The notes: generated by a model from the sequence alone, not told the origin. A stretch of 64,000 nt of DNA from Erysipelotrichaceae bacterium (GCA_015058845.1 SVBO01000002.1:119248-183247), one strand, 5' to 3'; shown: positions 7,577 through 15,783, counted from the stretch's first letter. Made by a program: numbers and translations.

Positions 7577-9664
7577 CTACTCCTCTATATCTAGATCAAA
7601 ATCCATTAACTTTAATTCCTTCATATCACTCTCAGGCTCAGCGATCAACCTCCTAGACTGATTCAGAATAGCCTCCTCGATCTTATTACGAGCAAGTCTA
7701 CCATTACCGCTCTCCTTGGCATTCCTTAACTGTACCCTAGTAAAGTATTCAAGCAATGGTGTTTGTGCCTCCTCAGCCACATAATACTCCTTACTAGAAG
7801 CCTGAATATTCGCAATACTCAATAACTCCTCACCCGTATAATCCGGGAACTCGATCACATTCGGGAACCTAGACTTAAGACCAGAGTTAGATTGCAAGAA
7901 CTCCTGCATCTCCTTAGTATACCCAGCTAGAACGACTAATAGATCATCTCTATTATCCTCCATACCCTTTACCAAAGTATCAATAGACTCTAACCCAAAA
8001 CTATCATCCTTACCACGATACAAAGAATATGCCTCATCAATAAACAACACACCACCAAGAGCACTTTCGATCACCTGCTTAGTAAGCGGAGCCGTATGAC
8101 CCACATACCTACCCACAAGATCAGCTCTACTCACCTCGATCAACTGACCAGAAGAAAGCACCCCAATACCCTTTAAATACCTAGCCAGAATACGCGCGAT
8201 CGTAGTCTTACCAGTACCAGGATTACCTGTAAAGATCATATGCTTAGACACATTCGCAGTCTTTAATCCCTGTTTCTTACGTAAAGCCTGTACCTTGAAA
8301 TCATCTTCTAAAGACATCAAGTACTTCTTGATCTCATCAAGACCTACAATAGATGCTAATTCATCCTTGATAGAAACCATCTCTTCATCATGATATTCAC
8401 GAGATAGTAATTGATCTAAAGACTTACTCTCATCACCATGTACTAACGTGATCTCATCATTCACCAAAGTGATCGTGAAAGTACCACTCGCTACACTATA
8501 CTCTAACTTATATTGAGTAAGACCTGTATAGATACGATCTACTTGCTCTAGCAGTGGCTCTACACCCTCTTTACTAGAGAAGATAGATACTAATAGATCT
8601 ATCACACTAGACTCTACACACACATCAAATTGTAACTGTTCCTTAGCCTTATTCGTGATCACTTGGATCTGCTTCTCTATAATACCCTTGATCTCTTCTT
8701 TAGAAAACTCATCATTCTCACAAACATCTAAGAATAGATTCGTGAAAGTAGTACCAAACTTATCTGTTAACTTAGCATATGGTAAATGAGATAAGAAGAA
8801 TACATACTTCCCCTTAAAAGAGATCGTCGAAACTGCTTCACTTAATAAAGCATTATTAGCTTCTACTAATTGTCCCTTAGTAATACCATATCTCTTATTT
8901 AAAGATAACTCACTATCCTTCACAATATCTGCTAACTGTTGCAGATAATAAGGCGCTACACAATCTAAATGATCGATCACAATGACATCAGACTTACTAC
9001 TAGCCGCCATATACATATCCTGTAAGAATAAGTTTTCTTCCTCTTTCCCAGTATATTTACTAATATCGATATATAATGGCTTATCAGCAGTTAAGAATTG
9101 TTTCTCATGTAAGAATGCAGTAGATAGATCTAATGCCATATGCTTCCCATAACCTGGATATCCACATACTAATACCGCATTCATGATCTTATCTTGTTCT
9201 ATTCCAGATACATGTGGACGCTTGAAACTGATCATTAACTTACGTAAGAACTCTTTCTGTCCCACTACCTCATGCGTGATCAATGTGTATAATTCATCCA
9301 CTACACTTACATCTTTCTTTGTGATAGGAACTTCTTCTTCCTTCTTCTCTTCCTTAGGTTCTTCTAGAGATAAGTTTCCGAAGTCTTTAGCAACTTGTCT
9401 TTCGATCTCTGCGATCTCCTCTTCTGTTAATAGATCCTTAGAAGAAGTACTCATCTTCTTTAACTCTTCTCCTTGTTTCTTAAGAGTTTCCATAAGAGAA
9501 TTAGATAAGTTATCTAAGATCTCTGCATCTTTTCTAAGTTTCTGTGGAGTAATTACTTCTTTTACGTCTTTCTTTGTTTCTTTAGGTTCTTTATTAGATT
9601 TGTTTTCGTTTTCTAATGCTCCTTCTTTAAAGAAGTCATTGTAAATGTTTCCTAGTTTACGCAT
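7577..9664 (-). CDS. Two-module AAA+ ATPase, SpoVK/CbxX-like C-terminal module
   Basis: 695 residues. The N-terminal 120 residues are charged, probably coiled, and contain a Glu/Lys-rich stretch. The first AAA module (about 120-390) looks degenerate: its P-loop region reads CGYPGYGKHM (167-176), with His in place of Thr/Ser, and the Walker B-like strand is DVIVIDHLD without the catalytic Glu. The second module (about 440-660) is intact, with GNPGTGKTT (480-488), GGVLFIDEAY (537-546) and a sensor-like VVLAGYT, the pattern of the CbxX/CfxQ/SpoVK group. It therefore looks like a remodelling ATPase with one working and one structural ring layer. It stands alone between a lipoprotein and trxA, and no substrate is implied by the neighbours. 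Confidence 0.85.
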   Translation of the reverse strand: MRKLGNIYNDFFKEGALENENKSNKEPKETKKDVKEVITPQKLRKDAEILDNLSNSLMETLKKQGEELKKMSTSSKDLLTEEEIAEIERQVAKDFGNLSLEEPKEEKKEEEVPITKKDVSVVDELYTLITHEVVGQKEFLRKLMISFKRPHVSGIEQDKIMNAVLVCGYPGYGKHMALDLSTAFLHEKQFLTADKPLYIDISKYTGKEEENLFLQDMYMAASSKSDVIVIDHLDCVAPYYLQQLADIVKDSELSLNKRYGITKGQLVEANNALLSEAVSTISFKGKYVFFLSHLPYAKLTDKFGTTFTNLFLDVCENDEFSKEEIKGIIEKQIQVITNKAKEQLQFDVCVESSVIDLLVSIFSSKEGVEPLLEQVDRIYTGLTQYKLEYSVASGTFTITLVNDEITLVHGDESKSLDQLLSREYHDEEMVSIKDELASIVGLDEIKKYLMSLEDDFKVQALRKKQGLKTANVSKHMIFTGNPGTGKTTIARILARYLKGIGVLSSGQLIEVSRADLVGRYVGHTAPLTKQVIESALGGVLFIDEAYSLYRGKDDSFGLESIDTLVKGMEDNRDDLLVVLAGYTKEMQEFLQSNSGLKSRFPNVIEFPDYTGEELLSIANIQASSKEYYVAEEAQTPLLEYFTRVQLRNAKESGNGRLARNKIEEAILNQSRRLIAEPESDMKELKLMDFDLDIEE

Positions 9665-9713
9665 AGTATCACCTTCTTGATAGTATTATAACAGAAAGTA
9701 AAACAAAAAGAAA

Positions 9714-9731
9714 AGAACTCATACGAGTTCT
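9714..9731 (-). terminator. Terminator after trxA
   Basis: AGAACTC / ATAC loop / GAGTTCT directly after the trxA stop, followed by TTTTCTTTTTG on the minus strand. Confidence 0.8.
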
Positions 9732-9732
9732 C

Positions 9733-10029
9733 TTAGAACATTTTCTTGATCTCTGCTTTAGGCATGTATCCAGTCTTTTGAGCGGCTACTTCCCCATTCT
9801 TGATCAGTACTAATGTTGGGATCCCCATGACACCATATCTTTGAGCTAGTTCACTATCATCATCGACATTGACCTTAACGATCTTTACTTCATCTTGTTC
9901 GTTTGCTAATTGCTCAATGATCGGAGCTAACATCTTACATGGTCCACACCAGTCTGCATAGAAATCCACCAATACAGGCTTTTCACTCTTTAAAACTTCT
10001 TGTTCAAAATTATTTAGATTAACTTTCAT
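9733..10029 (-). CDS. trxA: Thioredoxin
   Basis: Cytoplasmic disulfide reductase, 98 residues. The active site WCGPC is at about 28-32, after VLVDFYADWCG. The cis-proline loop reads MGIPTLVLIKNG and the C-terminal helix follows. Length is slightly below the usual 103-108, with the final helix ending at KKMF. The start at 10029 is preceded by a purine-rich site (GGGAGTAAAGT). It is its own transcription unit, with a terminator at the stop. Confidence 0.95.
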   Translation of the reverse strand: MKVNLNNFEQEVLKSEKPVLVDFYADWCGPCKMLAPIIEQLANEQDEVKIVKVNVDDDSELAQRYGVMGIPTLVLIKNGEVAAQKTGYMPKAEIKKMF

Positions 10030-10107
10030 ACTTTACTCCCTTCTTTCTCTTTTCAATTATAGTATACGGTATATAGTACTATTTGCCAATTAGAATGCTC
10101 AGAATAT

Positions 10108-10737
10108 TTACGAATTATTCTTTAATACATCTAGTATGATGTAGATCGTTTGTTGTACTGTTTCTGTATCTAAACATCTTACATAGAATTCTTGATACTG
10201 TGTAAGTAATAATTGTTGTAATTCATCTGGGACGATAGAGGAGTGCTCATTGTTAGCTGTAAAGAGTTTGCTTTCTTCATCATAGATCATATCATAGGTA
10301 TAGATCGTATCTATATCATAAGCTCTATGTGTTACAGTAATAGTACTTATATCTTCTTCTATTACTTGTTCTATTAGAATACTACCTCGTACCTCTTCTC
10401 CATCTACACTGTATGTCACATGCTTCACTAATGCATCACTGGCTTTATATAGAAAGTGATCGGATGTTTCTTCAAAGTGTATGGTATAGGAATATCCTTG
10501 ATCTTCTGGGTAGTAGATCGATAGTCCTCTTTCATATTCTCCTATAATAGGAGTATGTTCTTGGTACTTCTCTAGTTCTAGGAGTTTATTCCATACTTCA
10601 CTTACTACTTTCTCATCATAGGTATGATACTCTCCTACTTCTTCTTTAGTAAGATCTATACTTTGATCTAATGCTACTTTCGTATTACTGCAACCTACTA
10701 ATATGATACATATAAGTAATATCGTTCGTGTTCTCAT
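10108..10737 (-). CDS. Putative lipoprotein of unknown function
   Basis: 209 residues, not recognised. The N-terminus is a short signal peptide with lipobox ILVGC (Cys16), so the mature part should sit outside the membrane. The mature region is acidic and Tyr-rich, probably mostly beta-strand. There is no CxxC motif and no recognisable domain. A weak AGAGGA site precedes the ATG. It lies between trxA and the tRNA cluster and has no obvious partner; I saw no strong terminator after it. Confidence 0.72.
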   Translation of the reverse strand: MRTRTILLICIILVGCSNTKVALDQSIDLTKEEVGEYHTYDEKVVSEVWNKLLELEKYQEHTPIIGEYERGLSIYYPEDQGYSYTIHFEETSDHFLYKASDALVKHVTYSVDGEEVRGSILIEQVIEEDISTITVTHRAYDIDTIYTYDMIYDEESKLFTANNEHSSIVPDELQQLLLTQYQEFYVRCLDTETVQQTIYIILDVLKNNS

Positions 10738-10815
10738 GACTATATCCTCTTCTCTGTACTATAGTATGCTATGTACAATATCTAATACTGTCATTTAGTT
10801 AGAGAAACAACAAAA

Positions 10816-10835
10816 AAGCCTGATCACTCAGGCTT
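10816..10835 (-). terminator. Terminator of the tRNA cluster
   Basis: AAGCCTGA / TCAC loop / TCAGGCTT followed by TTTTTTG on the minus strand, 10 bases past the tRNA-Gly CCA end. Confidence 0.88.
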
Positions 10836-10845
10836 CACTTTACAA

Positions 10846-10919
10846 TGGAGCAGATGAAGGGAATCGAACCCTCGTATCAACCTTGGCAAGGTCGTGTTCT
10901 ACCATTGAACTACATCTGC
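10846..10919 (-). tRNA. tRNA-Gly (GCC)
   Basis: 74 bases with an encoded CCA. The acceptor stem GCAGATG pairs with CATCTGC, the anticodon loop reads TTGCCAA (GCC), and the T-arm carries GGTTCGATTCC. It is the last tRNA of a three-tRNA transcript. Confidence 0.95.
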
Positions 10920-10926
10920 AAAAGAA

Positions 10927-11002
10927 TGGCGGTCCGGACGGGAATCGAACCCGCGATCTCCTCCGTGACAGGGAGGCATGTTAACCGCTACACCACCGGA
11001 CC
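10927..11002 (-). tRNA. tRNA-Asp (GTC)
   Basis: 76 bases with an encoded CCA. The acceptor stem GGTCCGG pairs with CCGGACC, the discriminator is G, and the anticodon loop reads CTGTCAC (GTC). It is 7 bases upstream of tRNA-Gly. Confidence 0.95.
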
Positions 11003-11025
11003 AAATTTATATATTAGCTGAGAAA

Positions 11026-11116
11026 TGGCGAGGAAGAAGGGATTTGAACCCTCGCGCCGTTTGACCGACCTATACCCTTAGCAGGGGCACCTCTTCAGCC
11101 TCTTGAGTACTTCCTC
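11026..11116 (-). tRNA. tRNA-Ser (GCT)
   Basis: 91 bases with the long variable arm expected for serine and an encoded CCA. The acceptor stem GAGGAAG pairs with CTTCCTC, and the anticodon loop reads CTGCTAA (GCT, AGC/AGU codons). It is the promoter-proximal tRNA. Confidence 0.95.
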
Positions 11117-11156
11117 ATTACAGCGTTTACCACTACCAATTGCTCAGTGCTTATAT

Positions 11157-11185
11157 ATATTAGCATGGAAAGTAGAATTTGACAA
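11157..11185 (-). promoter_or_regulatory. Promoter of the tRNA cluster
   Basis: TTGTCA (11180-11185), a 17-base spacer and TAATAT (11157-11162) on the minus strand, about 40 bases before tRNA-Ser. The surrounding DNA is very AT-rich. Confidence 0.65.
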
Positions 11186-11285
11186 GTACTTTTTTCAAAA
11201 AAGTTATTAAAAATTTAATTTTTTTGTTCCTTTTATGCTTTTAAAACTAAACATTCCCTAAAATAACACTCATACACAACAAAAA

Positions 11286-11301
11286 GGGGACCTAGATCCC
11301 C
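11286..11301 (-). terminator. Terminator overlapping the mazF stop
   Basis: GGGGA (11286-11290) pairs with TCCCC (11297-11301), and the minus-strand RNA continues TTTTTG. The stop codon lies inside the hairpin. Confidence 0.7.
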
Positions 11302-11627
11302 AAACTGATCCTCAAAGCCCTATCAATATACACCATAATACTCGGATCCACTCTACCGACCCACTTCCCAAGTCTTTGCTTATCGATCGTTCTCAACTGT
11401 TCTAACAACACCATCGAACACCTTTCCATCATAGCATCTGGCAATACCACATGCGTAGGCAAAGGTGGCTTAGTCATCCGAGTAGAAATAGGAGCAATGA
11501 TCACCGTCTTAGAGAACCGATTCCCCTTCTCATTCTGCACCACAACAACAGGCCGAATACCACCCTGTTCACTCCCCATCACTGGCGAGAGATCCGCATA
11601 ATAAATATCTCCACGATGCACGACCAT
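11292..11627 (-). CDS. MazF/EndoA-type mRNA interferase toxin with no adjacent antitoxin
   Basis: 111 residues. The N-terminus (HRGDIYYADLSPV, then GSEQGG and RPVVVVQN) is very close to the Bacillus EndoA pattern, and LLEQLRTIDKQRLG near residues 75-88 is likewise typical. Such enzymes cut mRNA at short single-stranded sequences and are held inactive by a small antitoxin encoded just upstream. Here the gene lies 4 bases after a LolA-like gene and has almost no ribosome binding site of its own, so translation is probably coupled. No antitoxin-sized frame lies immediately before or after. The C-terminus is about 5 residues shorter than in Bacillus. Confidence 0.9.
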   Translation of the reverse strand: MVVHRGDIYYADLSPVMGSEQGGIRPVVVVQNEKGNRFSKTVIIAPISTRMTKPPLPTHVVLPDAMMERCSMVLLEQLRTIDKQRLGKWVGRVDPSIMVYIDRALRISLGI

Positions 11628-11631
11628 ACCA

Positions 11632-12618
11632 CTACTTCATCACAGCCACTTGCATACTACTCACAACACTCAACATCTCATCTACACTCAGATCCTGAGA
11701 ATAGATCGAGAACTCAACATCACTACTATATAACGTCAAACACGTACCATCATACGCTCCGAACATATCGACATTATCAACCAATTCACCACTCACCTGC
11801 ATAAGCACAGGCTCACTACTCCTCACACGCTCCACCTCAACAATCGTGAAAGACTTCTCCCCCGTAAACTCTAGAATATGTCTCTCCTCATTCCCTACCT
11901 TAGCCACCGATGTATTCGTCAACCTAGCATCATACACATACACAGGATACAAAGGAAGATCTACCTCAGCACTTACCATATCAGACTTAGAATTCTTTAA
12001 ATTATCATTCACATCAAAGAAAGCAGTCTCAAACTGAGGCTTAAAATCAACCTCATCAAACAAGATCTTTACCTCTTCAATACCATCACCATTATACACC
12101 CTGACCCACATCGGCTTCATATCCTTATCAAACATCATCTCCTGCTTCACTAACTGCATAGAATTAGGATATGACACATCACAACTCACAAAGTACCCAT
12201 CACTCTGCTTCTTACTCTGACACCCCTCTTGTACCCAAGCTAACATCGATTGATACAAATAAGGCTTAGGAGAATCACTAGGCCACTCTCCCTTGAACTT
12301 AAACGCTTGATTCAAGTTAGGTGTGAGTACGAATACTCCATCCATATTCTTTAAAATGATCTGCTCTTGCGAAAGATTCTTATCAAACAAAGAAACTCTA
12401 TAATTCTCCATCTCTCCACTCTTCTGCCAAGCAATATCCAGATCATACTGCTTCACATCTTCCCCATGCAACATCTCCATCACACCACTCATATGATACG
12501 CCTCTAGATCCTTCATAGTATCCTCTAACTTCTGATTGATCGGATCTGGTCTAAGTACCATGAACAGAGCAATGATCAAGAGCACAGCTCCTACAACAGC
12601 TGCAATGATCTTCTTCAT
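11632..12618 (-). CDS. Membrane-anchored LolA-fold-like protein (YdcC-like position)
   Basis: 328 residues from the start at 12618 (MKKIIAAVV), chosen because AAGGAGAGG lies 6 bases upstream; an in-frame ATG at 12642 has no site. An N-terminal hydrophobic segment (about 3-23) should act as an uncleaved anchor or signal. The mature part is beta-rich, and its layout (ENYRVSLF, then NMDGVFVLTP, then SCDVSYPN) resembles the lipid-carrier LolA fold of Bacillus YdcC. In Bacillus, ydcC is followed by alr, the EndoA antitoxin and EndoA; here mazF follows directly. The family call is a pattern-level inference. The role in envelope lipid or lipoprotein handling is unproven. Confidence 0.65.
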   Translation of the reverse strand: MKKIIAAVVGAVLLIIALFMVLRPDPINQKLEDTMKDLEAYHMSGVMEMLHGEDVKQYDLDIAWQKSGEMENYRVSLFDKNLSQEQIILKNMDGVFVLTPNLNQAFKFKGEWPSDSPKPYLYQSMLAWVQEGCQSKKQSDGYFVSCDVSYPNSMQLVKQEMMFDKDMKPMWVRVYNGDGIEEVKILFDEVDFKPQFETAFFDVNDNLKNSKSDMVSAEVDLPLYPVYVYDARLTNTSVAKVGNEERHILEFTGEKSFTIVEVERVRSSEPVLMQVSGELVDNVDMFGAYDGTCLTLYSSDVEFSIYSQDLSVDEMLSVVSSMQVAVMK

Positions 12619-12694
12619 ATACACCTCTCCTTTTCTCTTCATCTTATGAATTAGAAAGTGGTTCTATACATATATATTTAGAAAGGAGATAGGT

Positions 12695-12889
12695 ATGAAT
12701 AGACTACAACAAACTGCCTTACTGATCGTAATCGTATACTGTATATTACTAGGAATGTATGGGTTCTTTGAATTTGATGTGATCAAGTATGTTTTGAAAG
12801 GGAATAGTATGGGAATGAGATGGATCTCTTTAGTTGTATTCTTATGTGGCATGATATGTATATCGATATATCAAAAGGACAAGCACTAG
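12695..12889 (+). CDS. Small two-helix membrane protein, unknown function
   Basis: 64 residues. It has an AAGGAG site 7 bases before the ATG. Two hydrophobic segments (about residues 6-26 and 42-58) are joined by a short loop with FEFDVIKYVLKGN. It is followed by a bidirectional terminator and is divergent from the LolA-like gene. The ribosome binding site and terminator argue that it is real. No family recognised. Confidence 0.6.
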   Translation: MNRLQQTALLIVIVYCILLGMYGFFEFDVIKYVLKGNSMGMRWISLVVFLCGMICISIYQKDKH

Positions 12890-12910
12890 CCCTTTTCTAG
12901 CACTTGTCCT
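12876..12910. terminator. Bidirectional terminator between the small membrane protein and thiT
   Basis: AGGACAAG and CTTGTCCT form the outer stem, and CTAG/CTAG pair inside it with two mismatches between. The plus-strand tail is ATTTCTT and the minus-strand tail is TTTTGAT. Confidence 0.7.
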
Positions 12911-12915
12911 ATTTC

Positions 12916-13416
12916 TTATAGCACTTTACTTAAACGTTTATGTAACATAGGTACTAAGATCATACCTACTACACAAGTAGCAACCATGTATGGTGTATTA
13001 TATACCACAGAACCCCAGAAAGGAGTCTCATAACAGACCATACCCGCTACCACATGACACATCCAACGCACTATATTCGTCACCAAGATTCCTGAATAGA
13101 AGCTTCCCCTACTTGGAAACACACACGCCAGACCATAGATCCCGAAAGCCAGGATATAGTCTAACATAAGACCAGGTATCCCCGCGATCCACAGTCCACT
13201 CGTAAACTGTTGTAGTGGAATAGATACTAGGGCTACTAATAGACCTTTCCATGGTCCTAGATGATAAGAAGCCAGAAGTAAGGCTACTGTTCCTATTCCA
13301 ATAGAGCCACCCTGTGGCATCTGTAGAAACGGGATCAGCAGTGTTAGAAAGTCTAACACTAGAAATAATGCGGCATACATTGCCATGTAAGTCAGATCCT
13401 TAACAGATTTGAACAT
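12916..13416 (-). CDS. thiT: Thiamine transporter substrate-binding (S) component
   Basis: 166-residue integral membrane protein with about six hydrophobic segments, the size and pattern of ThiT (YuaJ). Visible features include LVLDFLTLLIPFLQMPQGGS and IVRWMCHVVAG. ThiT binds thiamine and works with a shared ECF energizing module, which is not encoded here. It sits directly behind a TPP riboswitch, which strongly supports the substrate. The AGGAGG site lies in the riboswitch-controlled hairpin. Confidence 0.95.
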   Translation of the reverse strand: MFKSVKDLTYMAMYAALFLVLDFLTLLIPFLQMPQGGSIGIGTVALLLASYHLGPWKGLLVALVSIPLQQFTSGLWIAGIPGLMLDYILAFGIYGLACVFPSRGSFYSGILVTNIVRWMCHVVAGMVCYETPFWGSVVYNTPYMVATCVVGMILVPMLHKRLSKVL

Positions 13417-13423
13417 TTAAAAA

Positions 13424-13542
13424 CACCTCCAAAATGAGGCGCAAGAAGAAAATAAGAATCTCCCTACGCTAGGATTAACTAGACCAGGTTCAAAGGGTTT
13501 GTATATCAAATATATCTCAGCATAATGCTCCCCTGTTCCATT
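13424..13542 (-). promoter_or_regulatory. TPP riboswitch with a ribosome-site-sequestering hairpin
   Basis: The minus-strand RNA carries the THI-box landmarks in order: GGGGAGC, CTGAGA, ACCC, TTGAACCTG, and TAGCGTAGGGA (about 13455-13540). Downstream, CGCCTC (13436-13441) can pair with GAGGTG (13424-13429), which contains the thiT Shine-Dalgarno. This predicts translational shut-off when thiamine pyrophosphate is plentiful. The exact aptamer ends are approximate. Confidence 0.92.
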
Positions 13543-13572
13543 TTCAGTATACAATAATATCTGTAAAAAGTA

Positions 13573-13601
13573 TAGTCAAAATACTTCTTCTACTTTATAA
13601 T
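13573..13601 (+). promoter_or_regulatory. Candidate promoter for the methionine-sulfoxide reductase gene
   Basis: TAGTCA (13573-13578), a 17-base spacer and a perfect TATAAT (13596-13601), 20 bases before the start at 13622. Confidence 0.5.
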
Positions 13602-13621
13602 AATCCTAAGAGGTGTTATAT

Positions 13622-14101
13622 ATGTGGAAAGATATAGAGAAGAGTTCTAATAGAGAAGAAGATTATGAGATGTTATTGAAGCAGTTACAAGCCTTAAGTG
13701 AGGGTGTTTCTTATCAGATCACAGTGTTATCTAATGCTGCTGCTTTATTATCTGATTTCTTAGAGGATATCAATTGGGCTGGATTCTATTTAACTAGTGG
13801 TAATGAGTTATTATTAGGTCCATTCCAAGGAAAACCTGCTTGTACGAATATTGCAATAGGTAAGGGTGTATGTGGTAGTGCTCTTGCTACTAAGAGTACA
13901 CAAAGGGTAGCAGATGTACATAAGTTTCCTGGTCATATTGCTTGTGATGGGGCTTCTAATTCAGAGATCGTGATCCCGCTTATGTGTGATGGAGAATGTA
14001 TTGGAGTACTAGATATCGATTCTCCTAGTTTGAATAGATTTGATGAGCTAGATCAGTATTATTTAGAGCAATTTGCTTGTTTAGTAGTGAGTTATTTATA
14101 G
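13622..14101 (+). CDS. Free methionine-(R)-sulfoxide reductase (GAF domain)
   Basis: 159 residues, a single GAF domain. It reduces free L-methionine-(R)-sulfoxide, repairing oxidised methionine with thioredoxin as electron donor. Signatures are EDINWAGFYL, LLLGPFQGKPAC, IGKGVCGSA and the downstream HIACDGASNSEIVIP; the three Cys residues occupy the catalytic and resolving positions of the fRMsr family. The start at 13622 (MWKDIE) is preferred over an upstream GTG because AAGAGG lies 8 bases before it. The terminator after it is shared with the convergent cotransporter gene. trxA in this window could supply reducing power. Confidence 0.92.
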   Translation: MWKDIEKSSNREEDYEMLLKQLQALSEGVSYQITVLSNAAALLSDFLEDINWAGFYLTSGNELLLGPFQGKPACTNIAIGKGVCGSALATKSTQRVADVHKFPGHIACDGASNSEIVIPLMCDGECIGVLDIDSPSLNRFDELDQYYLEQFACLVVSYL

Positions 14102-14103
14102 CA

Positions 14104-14129
14104 AAAAGAACTTCATACGAAGTTCTTTT
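14104..14129. terminator. Bidirectional terminator between fRMsr and the Na/Pi cotransporter
   Basis: AAAAGAACTTC / ATAC / GAAGTTCTTTT, an 11-base-pair perfect stem with a T-rich tail on both strands. Confidence 0.88.
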
Positions 14130-15783
14130 ATTTTGCCGATTCTCCAGTAGCGATCTTATAAAACCCTTGCGCAATATTCAAGGCATGATCCCCTACTCTT
14201 TCAAAGTCTGTTAATAACTTAGAATATAGAATACAGTTACGATCATCACATAGTCCACTAGACATTCTCTCTAAATGTAAGTTTTGGTATTCCCATGTCA
14301 TATCATCTGTCTTCTCTTCTAATCTTTCAATATCACGTAACCAAGGATGCATACCACCCTCTCTCTTTGTAAGAGCATGGATGATCTCTTTCGTAATAGC
14401 ACGCATCTTCGTGATCTCTTCACGTTCTACGTCTGTTAATTCAATTCCTTGATCAATACAACTTTGAGCAAACTCACCAATATTTAAAGCATGGTCCCCA
14501 ATACGTTCCGCATCTCCAGTGATCGCAAAGTATTCCTTAATAGACTCTACGCTCTCACCACTGTTATCCTTGGTTAAGATCTTAGAAACGAATCTAGATA
14601 CTTCCGCATTCATACCATTTAATTCATCTTCTAAGGTATCTAATTGTTTGATCAAGTTAGCATCCTTATTCAATAATGCTTCAAAACTCATGTCGATATT
14701 ATTACCTGCTAATTCGATCATCTTATTGATCTCGTTATGTAACATATCGATATGTACGAAGGATGAACCTAAACTAGTATAACTTCTTCTATATTCCCCT
14801 TGTAGAGCCTGTAATGAATCTTTCTGTTCAGTTGGTTCATCAGGAAGGATCTTAACTGCTAAGGAAGCAAGATGTGTACCAAATGGAAGTAATAATACTG
14901 TAGTTACTAAATTAAAGATAGAGTGCATATTAGCGATCTGTGCTGCTGGGTTAGTCGGTGTAATAGTTGCTACCCAGTTTGTGATCGGTAATACTAGACA
15001 AGCAAGTGTAAAGATGATCGTACCGATCGTATTGAATAGGAAGTGGATCACTGTTGTTTGCTTAGCACTACGATTTGTACCAATAGAGGCTAATAGAGCC
15101 GTAATACATGTACCAATGTTTTGTCCGAATAATACGTATACAGCACTAGAGAATGGGATCAATCCATTAGTCGCTAGTGTTTGTAAGATACCGATAGAAG
15201 CTGCTGAAGATTGGATCGCAGCTGTAAAGATAGCCCCTGCTAGAATTCCTAGAATAGGGTTACTGAAACGTGTCATAAGGGATACAAATGCTTCTGATTG
15301 TCCTAAAGGACCTACTGCATTCCCCATCATATCCATACCTACAAATAAGATCCCCAGACCTGCCATGATCTTACCCATATGGCGTACTTTATCTTTCTTC
15401 ACGAATACAGCGATCGCTACACCAATGAATGCTACGAACGGAGCGATCACATCGATATCTAAGGCTAACAATTGGCTTGTTAATGTAGTACCAATATTCG
15501 CACCCATAATGATCCATACAGCTTGATTTAATGTCATTAAGCCTGAGTTAACAAAACCAACTACCATTACAGTAGTCGCAGAAGAAGATTGGATCGCAAT
15601 AGTGATCAGAGCACCAATAAGTACTCCTAAGAAACGATTAGAAGTCAGTTTTTCTAAAACTGCTTTCATCTTATTACCAGCGACGTCTTCTAACCCATCG
15701 CTCATCATTTGCATACCATACAAGAATAATGCTAAACCACCAAGTAAGCCACCTAACATAGCTATCCATTTATCAAAAGTCAT
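14128..15783 (-). CDS. Na+/phosphate cotransporter with C-terminal PhoU-like domain
   Basis: 551 residues. Residues 1-310 are a membrane domain with the two inverted repeats of the NptA/PNaS family, each marked by a Gln-Ser-Ser motif (IQSSSATTVMVVG and IQSSAASIGI). The C-terminal part (about 340-545) is helical and PhoU-like, with repeated GDHALNI segments. It should import phosphate with sodium, and the PhoU part probably senses phosphate status. AAAGGAG precedes the ATG. It is a single-gene unit. The family is well recognised; the ion and direction are inferred. Confidence 0.92.
   Translation of the reverse strand: MTFDKWIAMLGGLLGGLALFLYGMQMMSDGLEDVAGNKMKAVLEKLTSNRFLGVLIGALITIAIQSSSATTVMVVGFVNSGLMTLNQAVWIIMGANIGTTLTSQLLALDIDVIAPFVAFIGVAIAVFVKKDKVRHMGKIMAGLGILFVGMDMMGNAVGPLGQSEAFVSLMTRFSNPILGILAGAIFTAAIQSSAASIGILQTLATNGLIPFSSAVYVLFGQNIGTCITALLASIGTNRSAKQTTVIHFLFNTIGTIIFTLACLVLPITNWVATITPTNPAAQIANMHSIFNLVTTVLLLPFGTHLASLAVKILPDEPTEQKDSLQALQGEYRRSYTSLGSSFVHIDMLHNEINKMIELAGNNIDMSFEALLNKDANLIKQLDTLEDELNGMNAEVSRFVSKILTKDNSGESVESIKEYFAITGDAERIGDHALNIGEFAQSCIDQGIELTDVEREEITKMRAITKEIIHALTKREGGMHPWLRDIERLEEKTDDMTWEYQNLHLERMSSGLCDDRNCILYSKLLTDFERVGDHALNIAQGFYKIATGESAK

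Noticed and set aside
9183..9644. Plus-strand frame of 153 residues opposite the AAA+ gene
   Set aside because: Antisense of a Glu/Lys-rich coding region, which produces Ser/Phe-rich shadows; no start signals.
11451..11804. Plus-strand frame of 117 residues opposite mazF, considered as a missing antitoxin
   Set aside because: Composition (many His, Thr, Ser) is antisense-like, no ribosome binding site, and it does not resemble MazE-type antitoxins.
14981..15526. Long plus-strand frame (181 residues) inside the Na/Pi cotransporter gene
   Set aside because: It lies opposite a well-supported membrane protein gene; its composition is the antisense of that gene, and it lacks a ribosome binding site.
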